Shown here: positions 46,741-57,999 of the stretch, piece by piece
How the letters are laid out: every line of letters starts with the position of its first letter
How positions within the stretch are numbered: the first letter of the stretch is position 1
From: Sabethes cyaneus
Taxonomy: Eukaryota > Arthropoda > Insecta > Diptera > Culicidae
Direction: 5' to 3'
NCBI RefSeq assembly: GCF_943734655.1
Contig: NC_071355.1
Coordinates: 209,397,103 to 209,461,102 of the forward strand
Length of the DNA stretch: 64,000 nt
Position numbers and translations under genes: made by a program
Notes under the pieces: model-generated
What the model saw: only the letters and a program-made list of their open reading frames with translations
What the model was told of the DNA's origin: nothing
The model's database searches: none

Positions 46741-48720
46741 AAATGTACCAAAAAAAGATATCGAAATTTCATCAAATATAATTGATCGAGTCCGCAGAAG
46801 ACCTCGACCTAATTAATGCACGCGATATTGTGCTGGCTCAGTTTTGCAAAGTTTAACAACCATAAATCTACGCACTTCTATTCTCTTTTCACCAAAACAC
46901 AGCGCTAAGTAAAGAAGTGGGCCAACAACCCAACAATATATTTTTGAGCATTTCACACATACGCTCTGACGCAAACAATTTGTCGCATTCGGACACTCAT
47001 TACTCGTTGCGATGTGAATGACATCATTTATTTGTGAAGAAGCTTTCTGCACAATAACCATTTCTAACAATTCTGCCTTTGCTATCTACCTTTTTCACTA
47101 TTAATTCACACGGACAATTTTTACAACCTATTGAAACATCTCTCGACTCTCGAGTGGCGTTGTCATCGGAAGAATGAACTTTTCTGTTTTTCGCTATCCC
47201 AGCCACTTAACGCCAAAAAACCTTCACCGTTTTGTTTTCTCTTTCTCTTTGAATTTTCTCTTCTAGTTTTCCTCCTGTTTCCAACCATTTCCACACCATC
47301 ATCCGGGACAGATGACAGTTTAGTAGCGATGCGCGGGTGAAATTTTGCGCGAATGCCGCAACGACCCCGCGGCGGCTACCTCAGCGCGGACCATCTCGAA
47401 TTATATGGTTGAAATTTATGATCTGTGCACCGCGCCGTCGTCGTTTCTTCATTCTAGCCTCTAGCCTGCACGCCAAATCGCGGTCAGCGGTCTCGAAAAA
47501 TGGCAAACGGTAAATCCGTGAGAATAATCTATTTTTACTGTCCCCTCCTTGTCGCACCGCACCTCTTGTCAAGTCCCAACGCGCTCGCGTTGCATTCACA
47601 TCTTGCCACCGCACCACGCGCCGCCATCGCCGTGCTGTGTTTTATGTTTTCCTTATGATTTTTTTGTCATAAAAAATATTGTGCAATAACACCTGTCAAT
47701 GTCGTGCTCATATTCTTGAGTATGAAAAACTAGCAAGTTCTTCCTTCAATGAAAGACTTATTGTGATTTTTTAAAACACATCTAACGCTGTGATATATGT
47801 ACATATTTTGTATTTTTACTAAAAATAATAAAAAACCTACAGCTATAAGATCTATCTTCCTCGAGCTTCAATAGTGAATCATAAATATAAGTAGGTGGAT
47901 GACAAGAATGTTTTTCCACCATCATCTAATAATAGTCTTTAATATCTGTCTCAAGACGTTTAACCGGTTTTGATAAAATAATCAAACTAGTCATAACGTG
48001 AAAAAATACGTTCGATGACGAAGTTTTGGTGATTCAAAAACCGATAAAGATAGCTTTTCGCTTCCGTCATATCGACTAGTTCTAATATAAATTAATACTC
48101 CCATTTTTGTAACTAATTTAAGAGTAGGTCTACTTATTTGAAGAAACTCCACAGCTATTGCGTATAACTCAACTGTTTAATTAAGATCTGGTTGCGGAAG
48201 CTCTCAGTGTGCTGAAATGATATCACTCCTGCAAGTTCAAACTAAGTTTGCAGTGCTAACAAGAATAAATTAACACATAAATTCATAACATCTGCCCGGA
48301 CGATGCGACAGGTGAGATATTTTTCACTGTGCACAACGTTGTTTTTGAGTGCATTTTTTGTGAAAACCGGCCACATATAATGTTAGAAGTTACAGCTGAA
48401 CGTATTCGATTCACAAATTTCATCACACTAACACACACACCATGGTCATTTGCTTTCGCCCCACCTTTTGAGTAACTATTTGCTTTCAAAGCTAAGATCT
48501 GCTCGTTTTGATTAATCCCCCGCCTTCAATTCACTCAGCAATATTCTTAAAGCCACCACAAATTCTAAAATTTGATTTACCCACGAACCAATCCAGTCCA
48601 AAATCCAGTGATCCTTAACCGTCATCAGATTTGGATGATCTCGTCCTTAACTCAGCTTTAACTCAGCCAGCAAATGCGAGCGCGTGTGTGTGTTAGCTGT
48701 TTTTATAACGCCAAACTATC
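46741..48720. other. No supported gene; small GC-rich block at 47330-47640
   Basis: Overlapping ORFs in the GC-rich block lack domains. The remainder is AT-rich. A pyrimidine-rich tract just before 48742 belongs to the acceptor described next. Confidence 0.45.
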
Positions 48721-48742
48721 TTAGTCTCTATCCTTGTTCCAG

Positions 48743-48951
48743 GTCAGACAGTTTTGATGGACCCGATGGGACAATCTACCGCCGCCGCCGCCGCCGTACT
48801 ACTCATTCCGTACTGGTACACCCCCTCCCCCGAACTGAACGGACAGGACGAAATCGCTTCCCCCTACTTGCACAACACAAGCCCTGGGGGACGACAACCC
48901 CATCGTGCCATCACTTTCTACCCATCCGATCCCGATCGTACCCGTGAGTGA
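48743..48951 (+). CDS. Candidate alternative 3' exon (possibly of how)
   Basis: A strong acceptor (CTCTATCCTTGTTCCAG) ends at 48742. Behind it an open frame in phase 1 reads (G)QTVLMDPMGQSTAAAAAVLL, then IPYWYTPSPELNG, HNTSPGGRQPHRAITFYPSD and DRTRE before TGA at 48949. Base use is unlike the AT-rich surroundings: GCC runs for poly-Ala and GC-rich third positions. The phase fits the donor at 10925/10926 of how, which would give a 394-residue HOW isoform with a 68-residue alternative tail. If GTGAGT at 48944 is used as a donor instead, the exon is 201 bp, phase 1 at both ends, and internal. I recognise no homologous tail, so the link to how rests on phase, strand and position; it may belong to another gene. 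Confidence 0.5.
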
Positions 48952-49960
48952 GTGCCATGTGAAGTGCTTGACGTGTCGTCCATTTCACGACACAATTCAC
49001 AAGTCATCGAATCAAATCGTCTATATTAATCTAGTGAGCTGGTGCAACGGCTGACTGTGAGCACACAGAAATAGTGTGAGAGAAAGAGAAAGAGAGAGAA
49101 TGTGTGTGTGTATTTAGAAGCAAAAGAAAGCCGCTTCAGTTGTGTTTTCTAGAGTTTAACGAAGACAAGTTTTAGTATTCTATTAAGTAGCTATTTAAAT
49201 TGATATCACATACAATGCAGTAGAGACACCTACACAATTGTTAGATAAATTATTGCAGCAAATTACCAAGTTTACGATACATAGAGGAATGAACGCGAAC
49301 AATGTAGTTCAAGTTTACTTATATGCTTAAGGAGGACACGTACTTCACCTGCATTGCTGAAGAATTGTACACGAATCGAATGTGGATGGATTCTTACCGG
49401 CAACCGTCATTTTCTCAATACAAAAAGGTAAGTATAAACGAAAACAATGTACTTTTTACGTAGGACTACGCCTTACGGCAAAGTAGGGTGTCATTCCAAA
49501 AAATCTGTACACGAAACGTAGTCAAGTAAAAGTAAATATCAAGCTCTGCCAAAAATAAACCAATCAATCAGTCACATGTAAGCATGCTACTGCATTCCAA
49601 GACCATGACGGCAGATTTTATGAAAAAAAGTGACAGTCTCCCCCGTCCCCGTCTAACATAGGAGAGATGATTCGTTTCGACCAAAGCTAGACCAATTTAA
49701 TGTCCTGAAAGTAAACAACGTTGTTAAAGTGTCAAATCACCCATTCCCTTTAACCGATTTTATCGTTTAAACATTAAACTTAGTCCAAGTTGATGTCCTG
49801 AAAGTGAACAAATTTGTTAGAGTATGTAATTACCCTTTTTCTTCAAGCGATTTTATTGTTTATTCATTAGAAAATTTGAAAAATGTTAGTTCTGAATATG
49901 CCTTTTTGTAAAACTACTTTTGTGAAAAAAAAATTAAGACACGACCACATAGGTGACGTA
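48952..49960. other. No ORF; possible 3' UTR after the 48.7-kb exon
   Basis: No coding potential. Contains a GAGAGAAAGAGAAAGAGAGAG tract near 49077-49098 and, at 49456-49478, another copy of the ACGTAGGACTACG motif. Confidence 0.4.
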
Positions 49961-49970
49961 AGTCTCTTTG

Positions 49971-50237
49971 TATCATTTCTCGGGTACTTTTTCACTTCGA
50001 CCTATCTGACAATGGGAGATTCTCTTCGTGTCCCCTCTCTTCCGCTTTTTACGACGATACTAATGTATTTTAGCGCGTCAGCTTTGCACGAATCGGTTGC
50101 CGGAGTCACAAGCGAGCTAAATGTTTTGAAAGTTTTCTTTTCAATGCTTTAGTTTCGCCGTAAAAAGCGGAAGAGAGGAGACACGAAGAGAATCTCTCAT
50201 TGTCAGATATGTCGAAATGAAAAAGTACGCGAGACTT
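49971..50237. repeat. Inverted repeat with 80-bp arms
   Basis: Left arm about 49975-50057 and right arm about 50156-50236 are complementary. Shared blocks: TCTGACAAT.G.AGATTCTCT, TCGTGTC.CCTCTCTTCC, GCTTTTTACG.CG. The loop is about 98 bp. Probably a fold-back element; no target duplication could be read. Confidence 0.7.
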
Positions 50238-50356
50238 GTAATATTTATTAAAGTAGTATCATTGTATACGTTCAATCTTCAATAGATTGCAGAATTATTT
50301 CCACGGCCAGCATCCATATAGAAACATATCATAACCGAACACTACAACCTACAACT

Positions 50357-50715
50357 ATGGCGCATTTTTTCAACACAGATATCAATTTCGTCTAGGCCTA
50401 ATCGTCTCGCCGTAAATAATTTGTGACCTGCTGGAACAAGGGATTTTTGCTATTTTTTCTGGCACACTTCCACACAGACATCACATTGGGTTAGTTTCAT
50501 TGCGGTCCTAAGAAAACTTGTTGGGACTTTTCACTTTTTCTAGCGCACTTCCCTAACACAGACATCAAATTGGGGTAGGTCAATCGTGATACGTAAAATA
50601 TCTTGTTGGGACTAGAAGACTTCGTTACTTTTTTTGACATACTTCCCAAGCACAGTTATCAGATTGGTCTAGGTTCAATCGTCGCAAAGAATCTTCGACC
50701 TGTTGAGACGGGTAG
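50357..50715. repeat. Tandem repeat, about four units of 100-115 bp
   Basis: Each unit contains a version of ACTTCCC.A.CACAG.CATCA, then ATTGGG.TAGGTTCAATCGT, then a T/C-rich piece leading to CTTGTTGGGA. Units diverge by roughly a fifth. No coding potential. Confidence 0.6.
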
Positions 50716-50919
50716 ATTCTGTCACTTTTTTTTAAGGAAAGAGCACAGTAAAACTTTGATGACATTATATGCAACCAATAACGAAGCGAGGATTTCTAGT
50801 TGGACAGTGCTTCATTATTTTCAATTTTTCAAAAATGCTCACTTGAGATTTATCAGCTTTCTTTATTTGGGTCGACGTACAGAAGATTTTCCGATCAATT
50901 AGTGCAAAAATATAGTAAA

Positions 50920-53825
50920 CTAGCTGAATGCCCGATCTTACTCGGTGTCCCTATGTCTCTCAGTCACTTGTAAATCTGTTATTGTATTGAAAATGGTCGT
51001 AATACAAGAAACAAAACCCTTTTTTCGTTTGGATGTTTCTACTCCCTTTGTTAGTTTCTTTCCTGTTGTCTCCCAGTCACTTGTAAATCTGTCTTCGTCT
51101 CGGTAATCCCTAGAAATCAACGCAAAGCCTTTACGTTTTTGAACCTCCCTCTTACTGCCCCTTTCAGAAATTCAGCCACTTGTACAACTGCTATCGTTCG
51201 AAATGCAGGAGAAACGCACGCCTTCACCCATTTAAACCTTCCTCCACCCTTGTAAGAGACCGTCTGGCTCTTTTGTCAACCCACTTGTGCTGATACTTTT
51301 ATGTAAAAAAAACATGTGTTTGGTAAACGAGAATTGATGTAGAAACGTCCAAACGTTCCGGAGTTATGGCGAAACATTCATATCCATTTTCCTCGCCCTG
51401 TCGGCTTCTTGCCAGTCCACTCCCCCTTCTGTCACGTAGCTAATTATGCATCGGTTTGCTCTATGAAAATCCCTATAACGTAAACGAAACAAAGGTTTTT
51501 TTCAGAAATCGCTTCTCGATGGTACCCCCCTATTTTCTCACAGTCACTAGCACAACTGCAATCGATCTAAATGCAAGAGAAACGTAACCCTTTTTACTTA
51601 TTAGGACCTCCCCACCTTGTTAGAGATCACCTTCCTTTTGTCAACTTCACTGCGCTGATTTTTTTTGCGCCAAGGAGCTTATGTGCCAAGTTTGATGAAG
51701 AACCGTCCAGCGGTGCAGAATTGAAAGAGCGCGGACACCGTTTTGTCCTTCAGCCACTTGTGCAAGAGAACTTATTTGGATTTCCCTCCCCCTTCCTTGT
51801 CAAAGACCCCCATCTTTTGTTAACCCCCCAGCACTAATTCCCTTATATCAAGGAACATACTTACTTACTTATTCAGCCGAGAGCCGGGGTGGCTCTTGCC
51901 GTATCAAGAATTCCTCTCCAATGTACTCGGTCCTGGGCTACTCGTCGCCATTTCGTTGCGCGTCTCGATCCACGCAAGTCGGCTTTAACCTGGTCGAGCC
52001 ATCTAGCACGTTGAGCCCCTCTATTCCTGGTGCCGGTGGGGTTCTTGAAGAGAACGGAGTTCACTACACAGTCGTCCGGCATCCTTGCGACGTGTCCGGC
52101 CCACCGTAGTCTCCCAACATTCGCCAAGTATACGATGGGAATCTCTTCAAGCAGTGCCTGTAGCTCGTGATTCATACGTCTCCGCCACTCTCCGCTTTCC
52201 GTTTGTCCGTTTGTACTCCGCCAAAAATAGTTTGCAACACCTTTTGTTCAAAAACGGCGAGTGCACGTATGTCTTCCGTAAGCAAAGTTACTATCTCAAA
52301 TCCGTAAAGGACTCGTCAGCTTTGTGCGGCGGCGTATGCTCTTAGATCGAAGCGTCCTACGGAGGGAAAAGTAGGCTCGATTTCCAGCTTGAATGCGTCG
52401 TTGGATCTCCTTACTCGTATTATTGTTGGCGGTGACCAGAGATCCCAAATATACGAACTCATCAACCACTTCCAGTTCATCACCGTCAATAGTCACTGTC
52501 CGTGGGAGGCAAATGTTACTTTCTCGGGAGTCTCTTCCTACCAAATATTTGGTTTTCGACGCATTAATTTGTAACCCTATCCTCCTAGCCTCCGTTTTTA
52601 GTCTGGCATGGATTGCCACCGCCATCCCACGGTTTCTAGTAATGATGTCGAGGTCATCTGCAAAGGCTAGGAGTTGGCTACTCTTGCTGAAGATCGTTCC
52701 TCTCGTTTCGATGCCCGCTCGCCGGATCACACCATCAATAGCGATATTGAATAACATACAGGACAGTCCATCCCCTTGCCGTAGCCATCTGCGCAATTCC
52801 AAAGGACTTGAGAGTGTCCCTGAAACACGCACGTAGCACATCACTCGTTCTAGAGTAGCTTTGATCAGCCGCGTCAACCGGAAAACCGTACTCGTGCATT
52901 ATCTGCCATAGCTGTTCATGTTCAACGGTATCGTATGCTGATCTGAAATCCACGAAAATATGATGCGTGGTTACGTTGCACTCTCGACACTTCTGGAGGA
53001 TTTGTCGGAGAGTAAAAATTTGATCCGTAGTAGCACGGGCCCCCATAAAGCCCGCCTGATACTGCCCTACGAATTCTCTTGCTATTGGGGATAGAAGACG
53101 CAAAAAATCTGGGAGAGCACCTTGTAGGCGGCGTTGACCAGCGTAATGCCGCGGTAGTTACAGCAGTCTAGCCGATCGCCCTTTTTGTAGATGGGACAGA
53201 CTATGCCTTCCATCCACTCCTCCGGTAGTTTCTTTTCTCCCTAAATCCTTGAAGTCGGTCCTTTACGGCGGCTGTATTATTCTTCAGCAGACCGATTTCT
53301 CGCCGGATCTTTTCGAGATCGGGAGCCGTTACGCTGTTGTCGTTTGTAGGTACTCCGAGGTTAACTTCCATTGCGTCTCCCGCTGCTATATCACCGTTGA
53401 AGTGCTCATCGAAGAACTGTTTCCTCCTGTCGACCACCTCGCGCTCGTTTGTGTTTAGATCCCCTCCCTTGTCCCTACACATGGTGTTTTAGTTTTGGTG
53501 AGTGGGCCTTTGGTTTTGGTTGGAGTTTGGTTCACCATCTCGTAAAACTTGCGGGTATTAGCCCGGAATAGTTGTTCTAGCTCCTCACGATCGCTGTCCT
53601 CCTTCTGGTGGTTTTTCCTCCTCAGGATCGTGGTCAACTCATTCCTCGCTCGTCGATACTTGGCCAAATTCTCTCTCGTGAATATGCTCAGATAGTTTTC
53701 CCATGTCAAGGAACATGTGTGCCGTGTTTAGTGGAGAACGGCCAAGGCATTCTGGAGTTATGGTGGAACATACGAACATACTCATCACGCTTACTTTTAT
53801 ATATATAGTTCGATTAGGAAATCTC
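50920..53825. repeat. Dispersed repeat (GCCCGATCTTACTCGG family), split by an RTE insertion
   Basis: Shares its start and many blocks with 36646-38065. It runs from about 50920 to 51858, is interrupted by the RTE copy at 51859-53705 and continues to about 53815, ending in GGAACATACGAACATACTC..TTTATATATATAG. The start (TAGCTGAATGCCCGA) and the TATATATAG end resemble a repeat type common in insects, but I cannot name the family. Confidence 0.6.
51859..53705 (-). mobile_element. 5'-truncated RTE-type LINE with 11-bp target duplication
   Basis: The direct repeat TCAAGGAACAT lies on both sides (51848-51858 and 53706-53716). The 3' end carries short AAGT repeats (GAATAAGTAAGTAAGT on the minus strand), as RTE elements do. 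On the minus strand, in order: pre-RT linker (NYLSIFTRENLAKYRRARNE), NNTAAVKDRLQ, then AREFVGQYQAGFMGARATTD QIFTLRQIL, THHIFVDFRSAYDTVEHEQL, LLAFADDLDIITR (catalytic FADD), VDEFVYLGSLV and LRWAGHVARMPDDC. At least three frameshifts and stops make it inactive. The endonuclease is missing because the copy is 5'-truncated. Confidence 0.9.
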
Positions 53826-54570
53826 TAAGCTATTAGCCTTTAAACCCTGACCACTTTAAAGATAGATTTTTTGGAATGAGCTCCAATACCAGCTAGCTTC
53901 CTGAAAGACGTAGTCAAAATTATGTTTAAAAATAGTGGAGACAAACCGATTTGCTATTTGAGCTGGAAATGCTCATATCAAATGAGAAATAAGATGGTAT
54001 AATAAGGTTCCTTTCACCACTAGGTGGATTACGTCGGTTTTTTATTTGTAGGAAAATCTGGGTGAGCTAAGCATTAAATGTGATCTAAATAAGATAAGCC
54101 CTATTCGATTCCACGAACTTCTTTACACAAAATTAATTGGTTTTTGATTTTAAAAAATAGGGAAAATGGGTAAAGCTCATTTCGAACGTATATTAATTTT
54201 CTCCACCTAATATATATGCACGATAAAATTTAGTGCGCATATGCTGCACATTTACGGAAACTGCTGAAAGTTATTATTTATTCTATTAGTGTATATTAGC
54301 ATTCAGATATTTGTGTTTCCTAAACCGAAACATGTTATGTAGAAATAGTGCCCCACCCCTGGGCATGCCAGTGTTTTCCGTTATGCTTCGGAATGTTTCG
54401 TGGTGCGAAATAGGTACTACGGATGGCAATTCCTCTGGCTGCAGAGTAATAGTCTTCTGTACCAGTAATCCGGTGAAAAAACACTTCATGCCCTGCATAT
54501 GCGCACATATCCCCGATGACGATGTTTATATCACAGACAAACAGACAAGACACTCGCGATAATTCCATCG
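53826..54570. other. No supported gene
   Basis: AT-rich DNA. A GACGTAGTC motif occurs at 53908. ORFs at 54286-54586 overlap on both strands and have no domains. Confidence 0.4.
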
Positions 54571-55922
54571 TCCAATCAAAAACCACTCATTTTTCAAAAA
54601 AGCATGTTTTGCAACATGGCCACACCGCGGCGCGCGAGTGTTGCTTTGAGTTTTCAGTATAAAACCATTCAAATGTACAGAACCCTACAGCATAAAACCC
54701 TGCAAATGCAAGCTACTCCGCAACATGCATGAAAGAGGGTGCTAGTGTGCAAGCAAAATGTGCAGGACGATGGTTTTTAAAGGATTTTCTTCTAAGTGTC
54801 ATGTCAGTTCGTTAGTGTTTATATCTTGCCGCGGGCATGCTCCGTACGTCTTCTTGAGAAGCTCATAGAAGACCTCCTTCGCTTCATCGTGTGTCTCATT
54901 CGTCGATGCGTACAGGCTAATCAGGCTTTAGGTTTGGATCTGCTCGGCTATTGTGAGGCCCAGGATATATGCAATCAATTTATACAATTGAAAGCTGGAA
55001 AGAGCGCTCTGAGGATCAAATAATCTATGAGCCTATTGTTTTCTCACGGTTTGTCACAGTGTCAGTTTGTGACATTTTGAAGAAAAGACAATCCCGTGAG
55101 AGCAGGAGTAACCCAAGGATAGACATGTCAATTCCCATGGATAGATAGCCTGTGTTCCAAGGTTTATTTCAAGCAATTCTAGGACGTTCTGCTGTATGCT
55201 TGTACAGAACGTACAGACATTGAAACATATGCATTATGTGCTACAGTCCAATCAAAAACCACTCATTTTTCAAAAAAGCATGTTTTGCAACATGGCCACA
55301 CCGCGGCGCGCGAGTGTTGCTTTGAGTTTTCAGTATAAAACCATTCAAATGTACAGAACCCTACAGCATAAAACCCTGCAAATGCAAGCTACTCCGCAAC
55401 ATGCATGAAAGAGGGTGCTAGTGTGCAAGCAAAATGTGCAGGACGATGGTTTTTAAAGGATTTTCTTCTAAGTGTCATGTCAGTTCGTTAGTGTTTATAT
55501 CTTGCCGCGGGCATGCTCCGTACGTCTTCTTGAGAAGCTCATAGAAGACCTCCTTCGCTTCATCGTGTGTCTCATTCGTCGATGCGTACAGGCTAATCAG
55601 GCTTTAGGTTTGGATCTGCTCGGCTATTGTGAGGCCCAGGATATATGCAATCAATTTATACAATTGAAAGCTGGAAAGAGCGCTCTGAGGATCAAATAAT
55701 CTATGAGCCTATTGTTTTCTCACGGTTTGTCACAGTGTCAGTTTGTGACATTTTGAAGAAAAGACAATCCCGTGAGAGCAGGAGTAACCCAAGGATAGAC
55801 ATGTCAATTCCCATGGATAGATAGCCTGTGTTCCAAGGTTTATTTCAAGCAATTCTAGGACGTTCTGCTGTATGCTTGTACAGAACGTACAGACATTGAA
55901 ACATATGCATTATGTGCTACAG
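54571..55922. repeat. 676-bp direct tandem duplication
   Basis: The unit 54571-55246 is repeated head-to-tail at 55247-55922. Reading them side by side I found no difference. The junction is ..GTGCTACAG|TCCAATCAAA... Each unit carries on the minus strand a decayed RTE endonuclease piece: LISLYASTNETHDEAKEVFY, ELLKKTYGACPRQDINTNEL. Such identity means either a very recent duplication or an assembly artefact. Confidence 0.9.
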
Positions 55923-56940
55923 TCAAGCGGTCCTTAGCGCTTTAAAGTCATGCCGACACATCAAAACATTTCTGGGAATGTAACCAGATCAACATATTGG
56001 GAGCTTTAACCAAACTTAAACGCGGTATTAAGGAAACACCGCGCTTGAAGCAAACACCGCGTTAGAACTGCTGCCAGAATGCTATAAACAAACATGTTGT
56101 TCACGTAACTGGGTGGCCAAAAGCAACTAAAACTTTATGATTTCTGTGTAATTTCTTCCAATAATATCGAAATCGACCCAGCAAAGAGCATATCATTTTT
56201 GAGCAGCGCGGTGGATAACTTTCAATGAAACTCACAATATACCTATTGGGTTTGTAGTCGCTATGCAAACGATGGAAACGATAGAGCTGATGCACTTGTA
56301 AGACTCGGATCGTCTCAGCAATTCATAGGGTCTGAGCTTTTCTGCGCTTTACCTGCTTCTACCCCAAAATAAAGCTAAAAACTACAAGGTATACAGCCCT
56401 AAGGGTTGTACGAAAGGGTGACGTAGGACTATATCAGATCATTAGATTAAACACTAATGTAAACTGCATTTCTGGCATATGTATGTTTATAAGAATCTGT
56501 GAGTGCCATTGTTTAAGTGAATGTTTAAAAGAGAAGAGCGAAATATTCAGATTCAATTCTTCATTGAATGCAATGGTGGCTTTGAAAATACGTGCACGAG
56601 GGTTCCTAAGTACAACTCCTGCAACCATTGAGACATAGAGATTATTGTATTAAATATGATTATGCGTAGCTTGGCATGTTTCGATAATCTTACTTTAACT
56701 CGCTTGTGGCCTTTAAAAGGGCTATTGGTTACAAATAACATTAAAGCCAAAGCACGTTCATCGCAAATCTGACGTGCCATTCGAATGTCCTTCTCTTTTG
56801 ATATGTATGGCAACAGGCACGTAAGTTAACGGCGTCGATTCACTGTCTTTTGCTTCGAGAAGGTTTTACTAGTTTACTTTCACAGCTTACCGCTTGTTAC
56901 ATAGCAGAAAATATGGCATATACGCAAAAATTTCTGTGTT
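55923..56940. other. No supported gene
   Basis: AT-rich. A TGACGTAGGACTATATC motif lies at 56419-56435. Confidence 0.45.
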
Positions 56941-56944
56941 ATTT

Positions 56945-57640
56945 GTATGAGAGTCCTTATCCTCCTACCACAGGGGTGAGGGGTCTCAAACCATCATAAA
57001 ATAAATTCACGCCTCCAAAAACCCCCACGAGTTAAATTTGGTTTTATTTGCTTGATTAGTACTCGAGTTATGAGGCAATTTGTATTACATTTGTATATGA
57101 GCCTCCCCCTGTTAAAAGACGAATGGGTCTCAGCCATAGAAAAAAACCCTACATTCTAAAACCCCCGCATGCCAAATTTGGTTCCATTTGCTTGATTAGC
57201 TCTAGAGTTATGAGGAAATTTGTATTTTATTTGTATAGGAGCCCCCCTCCCACTCTTAGAAGGGGAAGGGGTCTCAGTACACCATAGAAAAAAATCCTGT
57301 CTTCTGAAACCCCCACATGCCAGATTTGGTTCCATTTGCTTGATTAGTTCTCGAGTTATGAGGAAATTTATGTCTCATTTGTATAGGAGCCCCCCTCTTA
57401 CGCCTTCCTTAAAATTGCTCTCTTTCCCCCCATAAAATTGCTGGTTATTTTATCTATCCAACGACATATAAATTGTTCAGTTTCGTTCAGTAGTTTAGTA
57501 GTTATTAGCATTTGAAATCTTTCATTCAAACGTTACACTTCTATTTTCGTTTTCACAAAGTGCTACCCAGTCCCAGTATAGTAATCAAAGACGTAGTCCT
57601 ACGTCAAAACGTGGGAATGTAACGCACGAAAGTTGAATCG
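56945..57640. mobile_element. Repeat with three 142-bp tandem units (Helitron-like in style)
   Basis: The block CAAATTTGGTT.CATTTGCTTG ATTAG..CT.GAGTTATGAGG, TTTGTAT, ..GGAGCC.CCCTC occurs three times, at about 57032, 57173 and 57316, roughly 142 bp apart. The element then continues through GTTTCGTTCAGTAGTTTAGT and ends near a GACGTAGTCCTACGTC motif at 57589-57604. Tandem internal units of this kind are common in insect Helitron-type repeats, but no Rep/helicase gene or firm termini are seen. Confidence 0.55.
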
Positions 57641-57704
57641 GATTGGAGTAACACTTTCATTGGTAAGAAGTCGAGACGACTAATCTTGTCGTTTGATTGA
57701 TCTT

Positions 57705-57990
57705 TCAATGAATGGTAGGTGGTAGGATCCATTTATATAGGTTTAATAACGGGAAATTGTCTGGACTACTATTTACGGGAATGCTTCAAGATAATTATGT
57801 CACTTTCTGTGGCATAGAAAAAGATGACTCTGAACACTTGTTATATCGATGTGCGGTACTTTTTAGTAAAAGACTGAGGGCTATTAGAATTCTCTGACTT
57901 ATGCAGGACAACACCCAGCCGACACAGTCGTCGAATTTGGTCAGCACTTACTCGCAAGCTTTCGAGCACGGTCCTACTATCTCGTTCAAG
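57705..57990 (+). pseudogene. LINE ORF2 C-terminal zinc-knuckle fragment
   Basis: The plus strand reads GRIHLYRFNNGKLSGLLFTG, then NYVTFCGIEKDDSEHLLYRC AV. This matches the G.F..YL.RF....P.C..CG..DD.EH.LFRC ending of R1/I-type LINE ORF2 proteins, with the first Cys lost. No polymerase part is present. Confidence 0.65.
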
Positions 57991-57999
57991 CAACCGGTT

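Noticed and set aside
54796..55699. Two identical 75-codon plus-strand ORFs as a duplicated gene pair
   Set aside because: The opposite strand carries an RTE endonuclease piece; the ORFs are its shadow and identical only because of the tandem duplication.
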